Part shown: piece by piece, positions 12,644 through 21,651 of the stretch
Layout: each line of letters starts with the position of its first letter
How positions within the stretch are numbered: position 1 is the stretch's first letter
Source of the DNA: Uranotaenia lowii
Taxonomy: Eukaryota; Arthropoda; Insecta; Diptera; Culicidae
Length of the DNA stretch: 64,000 bases
Direction of reading: 5' to 3'
Assembly (NCBI RefSeq): GCF_029784155.1
Contig: NW_026597155.1
Location: 1 to 64,000, forward strand
The notes under the pieces: generated by a model
Told to the model about the DNA's origin: nothing
Databases searched by the model: none
The model's input: only the letters and a program-made list of their open reading frames with translations
Made by a program: the position numbers and the translations under genes

Positions 12644-12651
12644 CTGTAGAC

Positions 12652-12831
12652 TGTTTGAGAACGATCTTCAAGGTTCCATTTTATCAAAGTCATCGCTGAT
12701 ATTCCAAATCCAAAATTCTTTGAAAGTTTATTGCAACGAATAGCTTGATAAATCGTGGCTATTGCTTTAGAAAAGTCAAGCAGAATCATAACAACAGAAT
12801 GAGACCTGTCAATTACTAAAAAATACTTATA
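12652..12831. other. Unassigned spacer
   Basis: Resumption of the sequence interrupted by the hAT-like element; nothing recognisable. Confidence 0.4.
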
Positions 12832-13203
12832 CCTACACAGTTAGAAAAATCCATGTAGCATTACATGCAAGTACATGGGTAGAAGGGAATCGGCCTTTTG
12901 CATGTGATGATACTGCATACTTCATGTAAAATCCCAGGAGCATTCATCTGCGTTGTTTATCGGAAGTTTACATTTTATTACCCCAATTCAAAATTCTTAT
13001 TGGATTGCAATGTTCGAAATAAGATAGGAAACACAAATTTGACCAGGTATCCATACTTTATTGGTAGATTTTATGTTTGATATTTACACCTGTTCATAAG
13101 TCTTTGAAGTTCCCCCGGGAATTGGACAGCAGACTGTAGAATACAAACAAATTACTCCGTGCTAAGTCCTTAGCTGCATTAGCCCGCTCCTTTTGGCTCT
13201 TAT

Positions 13204-13207
13204 GGTT
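13204..13207. repeat. Target site duplication GGTT (one of two)
   Basis: GGTT directly abuts the retrotransposon here and again at 26550-26553. Four bases is a duplication length used by Ty3/gypsy integrases. Confidence 0.85.
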
Positions 13208-13508
13208 TGTAGCCGTAAACTGTCCGATCCGGTGCAAGCGTGTCGCTTATGCGCCACCCTGAGAAGGGACGACACACCAAGATTAATTTGCCCGGCTGAG
13301 ACTCTCCACAAGGCGAGTCCTTATAGCTCTTCCAAAAGGTAAGAAGGATCGAGACAGTTCGACTGGCCAAAATCAGCGGCCGATGAACTCGAGTTTAACT
13401 CGGCCAACTCACAAAAATATTCAAATTCTAGAAAGTTTTCCAAAAATCTCCCAGTAGAAATCCCTCATACCTGAAAAATAATCATCATAGGTCCACGAAA
13501 CTACTCGG

Positions 13509-13520
13509 CACCAGATGGCG
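13509..13520 (+). promoter_or_regulatory. CTCF-like core motif in LTR
   Basis: CACCAGATGGCG resembles the core of the CTCF consensus CCASYAGRKGGCRS. The same bases occur in the other LTR at 24800-24811, and a better match lies in the unrelated solo LTR at 32886-32899. Motif only; binding is not shown. Confidence 0.25.
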
Positions 13521-13994
13521 ACTGTGAGTGGAAGTTGCTAGAGCTAAAATTCTCAACATCAAAATTTAAATTCTACTCCGTTTCGCGTAGTGATGGAATT
13601 TCAAAATCTCCAATTAAAACTCTCAGACAGATAGGCTTAGTAGATAATTGTATTCAAACATCATAAATTGGGAGTTCATAGAAATATATTACTACTTTCA
13701 TTGATAAGTAACGTGTAATTCCTTTCGCTAGCATTTAATCGATAAGTATGTACAGTATCATGATTCTTGGATCCTATTTCAGTTACTCCTTCTTATTCAT
13801 TCTCTCTTTCTAGCCTACCTAACAGTGCGTGCGATTTCTAACTTTCTCTACTACTCCGTGCAGTGTATGCGTTCGGCTGTTCGGGCTCCGCGCCGATCAG
13901 CTACTCTCGTTCCAAATTCAGGGTCGTCCAATAGTTGTGGTACGAATGCATTCGATTTAATATTAACGTTTAGATCATGATCAAATTAAAGGGG

Positions 13995-14000
13995 TTTATT
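13995..14000 (-). promoter_or_regulatory. Poly(A) signal AATAAA in 3' LTR
   Basis: On the minus strand, the element's sense, AATAAA lies about 1.26 kb into the LTR. A polyadenylation signal within the LTR is expected for ending the genomic RNA. The 5' LTR has the same hexamer at 25286-25291. In such AT-rich DNA a chance hexamer is possible. Confidence 0.4.
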
Positions 14001-15274
14001 CAAGGCCGCGGCCGGTGCAAATTTGCATGTCGATACAGATGGTAATTTAGCAGTGGAATATTTTCATAGTTCAGTCAGCAAAACAATTTCGGATGATGCT
14101 TTCAAAACAACATTTGCGACGAATGTCGCAGTAATATGGGCGTCGGATGTGGACGCGTACTAAATGAGGGGAAGGCAAAGACGAAGTTATTCAATAGTTT
14201 CGACTCACCATGTGCGCTGCAAGGGATCATACCTCTCTCGGTGAACTTCTCCCGCTCGGCTCAACCTGCTGTAGGGAGGCAATGACGTCACTGCTGTTGG
14301 TTCGGATGCTGCTGATTGTCGGGTGGTTGTACTGCTGACGAGGCTTCGCTCCTGGTGTAGCAAACCGAAGGCGTCGTGGTGACGGGGTTTCCCGGGTGGT
14401 TACTTCCGGGCCTTTTCCTACCAAATGGGGTGGAGGGGGGCTTTCTGGCGTAGTGGTTCCGTGTGGTGGGTTCGTACTGGAAATCACGCCGTCGGCCCTC
14501 GAGGGAAACTTCCGATGGTTAGCGGTTGGAGTCTCAAGCAATTGAGCACGTGATGACGGTGTGCTCGATTCCGGCGGTTGCCGGGCAATCTGGTCGTGCT
14601 TAGTAAAGCTTAGCGGGTGCTGGAAACTGCTGTTGGTGAAATAATGTGCCTTACGGCAACTGCATTAGCACTGACACGGGCACGGTTTTCACGCACGACT
14701 TTACCTGCTCTTTTTGTAAATCTTGCACGCACTTCGACCCTACTCTGAACTGTTACTGTGTAGCTTAATTGGATAGCTACACAAAAAGGAAAGAATTAAT
14801 TTTTGATTTTGAAATCATATCACTATTTAGTACCTTCTTAACAGCAAAGGTTTAACTCGGTCGCGGTTAAATAAAAAGCCACTTCCATGCACAATCACAA
14901 CCCAGATTGAAGTGATTTGTGGAGTGCAGCCTCAGATCAGGGCAAGAGATCTCGGTCGTTGACCTAAGCAGGAAATACGTTTTTCCCGAGCGACCTTTAG
15001 AAAACCTTCGGGATTCTGAATAATTAAGATCGTCGCTCGCTCATCAGCTGGACTTTGGATCTTGCCCTCTCAATCCAGACCTTATGAAACATTGTAAGGA
15101 AACGGCTTAAGGTGAATAAGCCACGGAAATCAATCTTCGAACATACGTTCGATAAAGACATCGAATCGAGCAGTTCCAATAGACTACTGTAAGGCGCCAA
15201 ACCGATACCTTGAATCGGTTTGTGGAGATCGAAATTTTCAAATGGTGCAACTGCTACATAACACCAGACTTGTT

Positions 15275-15315
15275 TCACGAAAATTTGGTTTCAGAAGGAA
15301 ACCAAATTTTCGTGA
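15275..15315. repeat. Perfect 18-bp hairpin next to 3' LTR
   Basis: Arms 15275-15292 and 15298-15315 (TCACGAAAATTTGGTTTC and complement) pair perfectly around the loop AGAAG. It lies 16 bp from the LTR edge, where a polypurine tract would be expected. It may be structural in the RNA, or the footprint of a small insertion that displaced the tract. Confidence 0.7.
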
Positions 15316-16195
15316 GGGGAAACCAATTGAAAATTTTACTAGCTTATCAAATACTACGTACAATTAAAAAAACTAGAACTATCCTAAATATTTACAAAAT
15401 TCCTTCATTCAAAAGGGTTCACCATAAAAGGAAGTAAACATTCACATCTTGATTTTCCTCGCAGGCTATCAGGCTTTCTTGGCTTCACAATTAATTCACA
15501 TTACACCTAAATCTCACGTACTGAGATTTCGAACCCAAACTAGTTCTTTACAATGGTCGATTGGTCCTGAAAACTTCAAACGAATTTGAAACAAATAATT
15601 TCACACCAATCTCCCATCCCGCGTAATGAAACTTCTTCATAAACTTAACCCCCAAAACAGGTAATTCCGTAAATCAACCCCAATCAATTGTTTGGGAAAA
15701 AAAATTCTTTACAGAATATACCGCAGTTCACTTTCCTAAGTGACTAACTAAATACTCCTCCTAAAACCGGAAATCTCCCTGATCTTGACTATACCCCAGT
15801 TCTTAAACTGGTCAAATAAGTCGAATCTGGTAGAAGAAATCCCACATGAACATCATATCGTTCAATGTTTAAACCCCGAAATCACATTTCGGATAACAAA
15901 CACTTCCGCAGTAACGTTCTTGAAAACCTCAATCTTTTAGTTGCGAAATTTGCATCGAAAAACTTTCGATTAATATCATACGCAACCGATTATGCGTACC
16001 GCATACCCTTAATCTCAACAGCTAAAAACTCCAATACACAGAAACCAAGTTGGCCGCACGGCCGCGAGCAACGTCAAGTAGTGAATGTAAACAAACGAAA
16101 CATGTTAGAAATTTTTGTGCCTTCATCAATTTTCCCAACATTTTCGGTTCAAATCATCAACTTTGTGTCGAAAATGTGTTTAAATGTTCTTTGAG

Positions 16196-16857
16196 GTAAG
16201 CGATTATATTCTGACGGTGAAAATAGTGGTGAGTAAATCTTATTTTATTGCTTTTCCAGTGCAGGAGGATCTCCGAAGTTGGCGCTTTAGAGGTGCGATG
16301 GGCGAAGAGTTTCTACGCTGGCGCACCCATAACCGAGGGCCTGATGGGTTGAACATCGACTTCAAGGCGACCTTTTTGAAGAAGGCTCCATCATCGACGA
16401 TAAGGAAACTGCTATCGGTCCATCGGTAAGTTTTGAAAACAAATTCTAATTCCTCTTTTTTTTAGGTGCGGCTGGGAGTAGTGCCTTCGCTAGCGTCCGC
16501 TAGAGGGCAGTTTCGAGCCGCGTTATCGACCGGCTTGTTCCGAGATGTGCCGTTTCTCGTGATTTAGTCTGTCCTCTCGATGAATGGATTCTGGTGCCGT
16601 CGCTTCATTGCTATGTTTCCGGAGAAAATCAAAATTTCTTCAAATTCTGGACCGTTCTTGTTGCCTTCAAACTGACGAGTCCGATGATCATCCAACCGAA
16701 GAATTGTTGTTGGACTCCAACACTCAAGGAACTTATTTTATCCTGGAATGGCCTCCTCGAAGACGGATCCTGATTTGATCCAAGGATGCTGCTATCGATC
16801 CAAAGATAAGGCTAGTGAACTGATTTTAATTTTTTTTTCTTTTTTTTTTTTTTTTAG
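16196..16857 (+). other. Plus-strand exon/intron-like module, antisense to the element
   Basis: A donor (GAG/GTAAG at 16196) and an acceptor after CTTTTCCAG (16259) would bound a 64-base intron, a normal insect size. The next 166 bases (16260-16425) are open, encode EDLRSWRFRGAMGEEFLRW near the start, and end at a second donor (TCG/GTAAG at 16426). Further T-tract/AG acceptors lie at 16465 and 16857. The sequence before the 16857 acceptor resembles that before 16465 (shared CTGCTATCG-TCCA), but its donor position reads ATAAG instead of GTAAG. Downstream there is no continued open frame. It could be a captured antisense gene fragment, a non-coding antisense transcript, or coincidence from T tracts. 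Confidence 0.3.
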
Positions 16858-18396
16858 GTGCAACCAGTCGACCGGGTGACAATGATGCTGGATGAATCCA
16901 CGACGTTTCCGGTTCCGATTCTGATCTGACGACGTCTGCTAATAGGTTTGACTGGCGATGACTTGGGAACGATTTTACATGGAATCAACCACACTGGCAA
17001 AACGGAACCAGAATAAATTCCGAAAAAATGTTCCTCCATAGGAACCTAAGCCACATTCGTCCCACTCAAGGGAAAATTGTTCAACCTGTCTCATTTGGTA
17101 ACGTTCTTGAAGGCAGATTGTGATGGATTGTGTTGGAACTTGCAACACGACGAGGCGATGGCATCTTGCAGGTCACCAAATACCAAAATTGGACTCATGC
17201 TGCCTAATATAGCGCAGGGAAAAAACGCTGTGCTTTTTTATGTGGCAAGCACGGTTGTTTTCTGACGAAATCCGCAAAGGCATAAATCTCCGATCAACGG
17301 TACGATGCAATCTTGCCGGATCCAGACTGTCGAACACTGGACCCCAGACTGGCTGTCAGAAAGCCGTATAAGTGCTATGCACTTTCACGTGGCAACTCAT
17401 ATCGACTCCACGTTAATTCTATTCTATAATACCGAAATACTAATATTCATATACTAAAAAAAAACAACAAAATTCAAATAATACTGAAAAACTAAAAACT
17501 ACAAAATAATATTTCCAATTTAACTCTTCCACCTAGCTACTTAAGGACTTGATGTTAGAATTAAGGACCCATTGTAACTATAGTAAGTAAGGGAAGAAAA
17601 CTCTATGTAAGTGGGAAAACAAAACCACATTAATTTTAATACTAACACTAGGTTAAGTTTGTGAATTACTGCTAACATTATTAAAAATAGAAAATATTGA
17701 GAAAAAATGAGAAAGGTGATGAATATTAGGTTCAGGTTAGGGAAAATTTGCGTAATGCCAGCTTTGCCACCTATTTCTCATTTCCAACCCCTTTTTTTTC
17801 ATGTACAGGGCCGTCGCGACCGGTTTTTTTTTCTCGCGAGTGTAGGCGTGAAATCTTTTTTTTTTTTTTTTTTGTTAGGCGCGTATTTTTTTTTTAACCC
17901 ACTTTGACGGAGGTTCAACGATTTCCTACACTTCTCAACCAAATTTCCAAAAAGTTGCAGCCAGCTCGATTGACTAGGGTTGCTCAACATTGTCCTTACG
18001 GACTTCTGAGTCTGAATGCGATCAGCGTCCGGGTTTCCCCACCGCCGGACTCACGCTTTAACTTCCGACGAATCGTACTCCTCATCAACGTCATCGACTC
18101 CGAGTTTCTGGTTGGGTAGGTCATCGTTCTAACGGTGTACCGAAGAACTCGCTATAATATTCTGGTCGAGGGGAAGGCAATTGGCTGAAACTTAGTGGAA
18201 AATGTTTAAGTTGTTTAAGAAATTTAGAAGAAACACTCGTACTAAATCGATCGCAAGATCTCCCCCAGTAATGAAACTTTTCTTGCAAGATCGTAACGAT
18301 ATTTTCAGTCGCCAGTGCTATCGCCGCTGGTGTAATTGTCCATTCTCTATTTAAGATCTTCATAGCTATAACAACGTCTTCCGAACTCTAGATAGT

Positions 18397-21300
18397 TCAA
18401 GAAGCTCCTGCAAACTTTTTCAGAAACTTGCAGTGAAAAATCCCCAATCTTTTTCCCTCTGGGGTCTCCAGATCGTAGCAGTGACTTCCGACTACGCGTT
18501 TCACGATAGCTAGAATATATTTTGGGGCCAGTTTCCCACAATACCCTTTCCCCTTATCTGACTGTTCAGTATTCTTTTTGAGGACCCTCTCCCCTTCCTT
18601 ATACGTCGCACAGTTCGCGTTCGACCTCAAGTTATAGTACGACGAATGTTTCTCGTAGGCGCGTTTCAGATTTTTGCGGACGTCCTCAAACAACTTCTCT
18701 CTCTCTTCCGGCTGTAATAGGCTATTACTCGCGTTCGTGTCCCTCAGGTGCCGATAATCTTTTCCGTCCTCTACTTTGTTCCTGCCGAACATCAGGAAAT
18801 ATGGAGAATAGCGCGTGGCTTCGTGGATCGAATTTCGAACAGCGTTCGCGATCGTTTGGACGTTATTCGCCCACTCCTTATGGTCGGCCTTAATTGAAGC
18901 ACGAATGGCGGTCGTGATAACGCGATTAACTCTCTCTGAGTCATTTACCTGTGGATGGTAATTAGGTGTTCTCCAATGAGTAACGCCGTACTTTTTTAAC
19001 AAACTCTGGAACATATTAGAAGCGAATTGAACCCCGTTGTCCGACAGCACCACTTCCGGTACCCCGAACAGTAAGAATAGGTTGTTCTCTACGAATTGTA
19101 CAAGCGACTCCGCGGTTGCTTGTCGAAATGGTTGAACCATTACGAACTTGCTAAAGAGATCGGTGACTACAAGCAAACACGTACTTCTACTTTTCCCCGA
19201 TGCCGGTAATGGTCCAACATAGTCCATGGTCAAGAATTGCCATGGGTATTCGGCAATTTTTTTCTGAGTAGACATAGGCGGTGTAGTGTTCTTGTTGGTA
19301 GCTTTGCTGGTCTGACAGACCAGGCAGGACTTGCAAAGTTTTCGAACTTCGGAGCTCATGAGAGGCCAGAAATATTTCTGTCTTACAGCTGCGAGGGTCT
19401 TTTCCGCTCCGAGGTGAGCTTGATTGTGGATTTCCTCAACGATTTCCTTGCGCGACGGTTTCGGCGGGTACTTCTTCCACAAAAATCGCGCGTTTTCCAA
19501 CCTTCCCTCAGTCTTCACGTATTTTATAATCCCTCCATCGACAACGCGGAAATCGGGATATTTCTCCGGCTCTTTGCTGATGTTATCCAACAGATTTTGG
19601 TATTCGCTATCGATCGGCATGGTAGAAATGGCATCCACAGACCTCGACAGACAATCGGCTAGGACATTGCTTTTTCCCTTGCGGTACTCAAGTTCAATGT
19701 CGTAGGACTGTATCTTAAGAGCCCACCTTAGGAGTTTAGAGTTCCCTGTTTCGACGCCCATTGTGAAGAGCCACAGCAAACTACGCGCGTCGGTCACGAT
19801 TTTGAATCTCGTCCCCTCCACGTAGTGCCGGAAATGCTCGATGGCTAAGAGAACTCCTAGGCACTCTTTCTCCACTGCTGCATACCTCCGCTGTGTGCTG
19901 CTGAGCTTCTTGCTGAAGTATGCCACGACCCTAGTATTTCCTTCGACTACTTGGACAAGAGCCGCTCCTACCGCGTTGTCCGAAGCATCCGACTCGATCA
20001 CGAAAGGCTGACTAAAATCAGGATTACCCAGGATAGGTGCCGAAACCAGAGCTCCTTTTAGCTCGGTGAACGCCTGCTCCGCTTGTTCGGTCCAGGAGAA
20101 CTTAGCTTTGACCTTTTTCAGTAAGTCTGAAATCGGCGCGACAATCCTACTATAGTCCTTGATGAACCGCTGATAAAAACCCGCCAATCCTAACAAGCGG
20201 CGAATATCCTTGACGGATTTCGGACGTGCGTAGTCCAGAATAGGTCCAATCCGCGAATTATCGATTGATACTCCCTCATCCGTTAATAAGTAACCTAAGT
20301 AGGTCACCTGCTTCCTACAAAAACGGCTTTTATCTAGCGAGATGGTCAAATTAGCTCCAGACAGTCTCCCAGCAACAATTTTTAATAGTTTGATGTGCTC
20401 GCTGAACGTGTTCGTTGCGATGACGATGTCGTCGAGATATACGAACACGTGTGGCTCCAAATCAAATCCAATAACCCGTGACATAAGTCGGCACATGCTG
20501 AAAGGTGCGTTGGTCAGTCCGAAAGCGCAGACCTTAAACCTCCAGAGACCCTGATTAGTCCGGAATGCCGTGTAATCCCTGGACTCCTCCTTCAAGGGAA
20601 TCTGGAAGTAGGCGTCTTTCAGATCTACCACAGAAAAATATTTTGCCCTTCCCAATTTATGAAAGATGTCGCTCATGGAACGCATAGGGTATGAATCTTT
20701 CTTCGTGAGCGCGTTTATCTTTCTGGAATCCAAACATATTCGCAGCTTACCATTAGATTTCCTTACCGGTACTAGGGAACTTGCCCACTCGCTCGTGCAT
20801 TCTTCGATCGCATCCATCTTCTTATATCTTTCCAGTTCGGCATCCATTTCCGTTTGGATTGCTGGAGAGCATCGGTATAATGGTTGCCGAACCGGTTTCG
20901 CGTCCTCTTTCAGGATTATTTCGTGCTGAAGAATATGTGTCCTGCCTAAGCGGTGCTCGGTGGTAACCGGAAACTCACGGACGGTGTTCACCAACAGAGC
21001 TCGTTCCCTCGGAGTCAGATCGTGTTCCGTTTCAATGGTTTCCGGCGTAGTTTTTGACGGCTCTGGTAGTTCAAGGGCTGGGATATCTAAGGAGTCGTCA
21101 GGTTCTGATTGATGTAGTGCTGGCAACGTCCCAATAGGACACAGCGTGATGTCGACCGTTTCTATCTCTACGTGCTTCCCTTCTTCGCTCTGCAGTACCG
21201 CTACCTGCTCGTAACCGTCTCTTCCTTCTATCATAGGCTGGATCCCGAATGATTTCCAGAAGTCATACCCTAGTATCAACTTCCGGCAAACCTGTGGTAC

Positions 21301-21651
21301 CACCAGCGTTGGAATCACCCTCGTAGTTCCTCGGAATTCTATCGGCAATTGGACGAATCCCAAACACTCGTGAACAGTCTTATCTGCCGTGACGATCTTG
21401 AGTGGGCTCTGGTGAAGTCTCAACCCGTTTTTCTCCGCAATGTCCGTGATGCTAGTCACGCTTACGCTCGCCCCGGAATCTAGAAGTGCGTCGTAATCAT
21501 TCTCGAAGATTCTCACCGTCACGTGTGGGCAAGTTTCGGTCTGCACTCTTACCTCACACACGCGCGTGAAAGGGTCCTCGAACAACTCTTGGTTGGGAAC
21601 TGGTTCTTTAGTCGGAATGCTATTGTTCCCTTTGATGCATCCCTCCTCTAG
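18397..21651 (-). CDS. Ty3/gypsy Pol (protease, RT, RNase H, integrase)
   Basis: Pol processes Gag, copies the element's RNA to DNA and inserts it. Counting from the frameshift, the product is 1,084 residues. The aspartic protease motif LLDSGA lies near residue 58. Reverse transcriptase follows, with VDLKDAYFQIPL, an AFGLTNAPF block and YLDD at 405-408. RNase H begins at VIESDASDNAVGAAL, with HFRHYVEG and TDARSLLWLF after it. Integrase has the zinc site H742-x3-H746-x29-C776-x2-C779. Its catalytic triad is D810, D871, E906, a D-x60-D-x34-E spacing ending in the HPQVNDSERVNR block. The C-terminal module ends GIFHCKFLKKFAGAS; no chromodomain is seen. The frame is intact with no stop. It has no good AUG start: it is open from 21699, overlaps gag by about 50 bases in the -1 frame, and should be made only by frameshifting. 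Domain order PR-RT-RH-IN places it in Ty3/gypsy, not Copia. Finer placement near Osvaldo/Ulysses is a guess. Confidence 0.95.
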   Translation of the reverse strand, partial: LEEGCIKGNNSIPTKEPVPNQELFEDPFTRVCEVRVQTETCPHVTVRIFENDYDALLDSGASVSVTSITDIAEKNGLRLHQSPLKIVTADKTVHECLGFVQLPIEFRGTTRVIPTLVVPQVCRKLILGYDFWKSFGIQPMIEGRDGYEQVAVLQSEEGKHVEIETVDITLCPIGTLPALHQSEPDDSLDIPALELPEPSKTTPETIETEHDLTPRERALLVNTVREFPVTTEHRLGRTHILQHEIILKEDAKPVRQPLYRCSPAIQTEMDAELERYKKMDAIEECTSEWASSLVPVRKSNGKLRICLDSRKINALTKKDSYPMRSMSDIFHKLGRAKYFSVVDLKDAYFQIPLKEESRDYTAFRTNQGLWRFKVCAFGLTNAPFSMCRLMSRVIGFDLEPHVFVYLDDIVIATNTFSEHIKLLKIVAGRLSGANLTISLDKSRFCRKQVTYLGYLLTDEGVSIDNSRIGPILDYARPKSVKDIRRLLGLAGFYQRFIKDYSRIVAPISDLLKKVKAKFSWTEQAEQAFTELKGALVSAPILGNPDFSQPFVIESDASDNAVGAALVQVVEGNTRVVAYFSKKLSSTQRRYAAVEKECLGVLLAIEHFRHYVEGTRFKIVTDARSLLWLFTMGVETGNSKLLRWALKIQSYDIELEYRKGKSNVLADCLSRSVDAISTMPIDSEYQNLLDNISKEPEKYPDFRVVDGGIIKYVKTEGRLENARFLWKKYPPKPSRKEIVEEIHNQAHLGAEKTLAAVRQKYFWPLMSSEVRKLCKSCLVCQTSKATNKNTTPPMSTQKKIAEYPWQFLTMDYVGPLPASGKSRSTCLLVVTDLFSKFVMVQPFRQATAESLVQFVENNLFLLFGVPEVVLSDNGVQFASNMFQSLLKKYGVTHWRTPNYHPQVNDSERVNRVITTAIRASIKADHKEWANNVQTIANAVRNSIHEATRYSPYFLMFGRNKVEDGKDYRHLRDTNASNSLLQPEEREKLFEDVRKNLKRAYEKHSSYYNLRSNANCATYKEGERVLKKNTEQSDKGKGYCGKLAPKYILAIVKRVVGSHCYDLETPEGKRLGIFHCKFLKKFAGAS

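Larger units (their letters stand above)
13208..15258 (-). mobile_element. 3' LTR of Ty3/gypsy-type retrotransposon
   Basis: The 2,051-bp repeat starts TGTAGC and ends GCTACA, a perfect 6-bp inverted terminus. It matches 24499-26549 at a constant offset of 11,291 with no difference noticed by eye. LTRs over 2 kb are unusually long for Ty3/gypsy; Ulysses and Osvaldo of Drosophila are long-LTR relatives known to me. A minus-strand open frame of 104 codons (14227-14541) exists in both copies, but it shows no known domain and is probably chance. Confidence 0.95.
15259..18396 (-). mobile_element. Long 3' region between pol and 3' LTR, no env
   Basis: These 3.1 kb follow the pol stop. On the sense (minus) strand I see no long ORF. 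An 80-codon frame at 18121-18363 begins 34 bases after pol ends and shows no known motif. No envelope-like protein with signal peptide and transmembrane anchor is encoded. The region has several long T tracts on the plus strand (for example 17856-17873 and before 16856). It also has splice-like signals on the plus strand at 16196-16857 and a perfect hairpin at 15275-15315. A classical polypurine tract is missing next to the LTR. Position inside two matching LTRs makes it part of the element. Confidence 0.75.

Noticed and set aside
14227..14541. 104-codon frame present in both LTRs
   Set aside because: It is identical because the LTRs are copies of each other; proline/serine-rich, no domain, and LTRs do not usually code.
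18121..18363. Possible env or third ORF after pol
   Set aside because: Only 80 codons, with no signal peptide, cleavage site or membrane anchor recognised.
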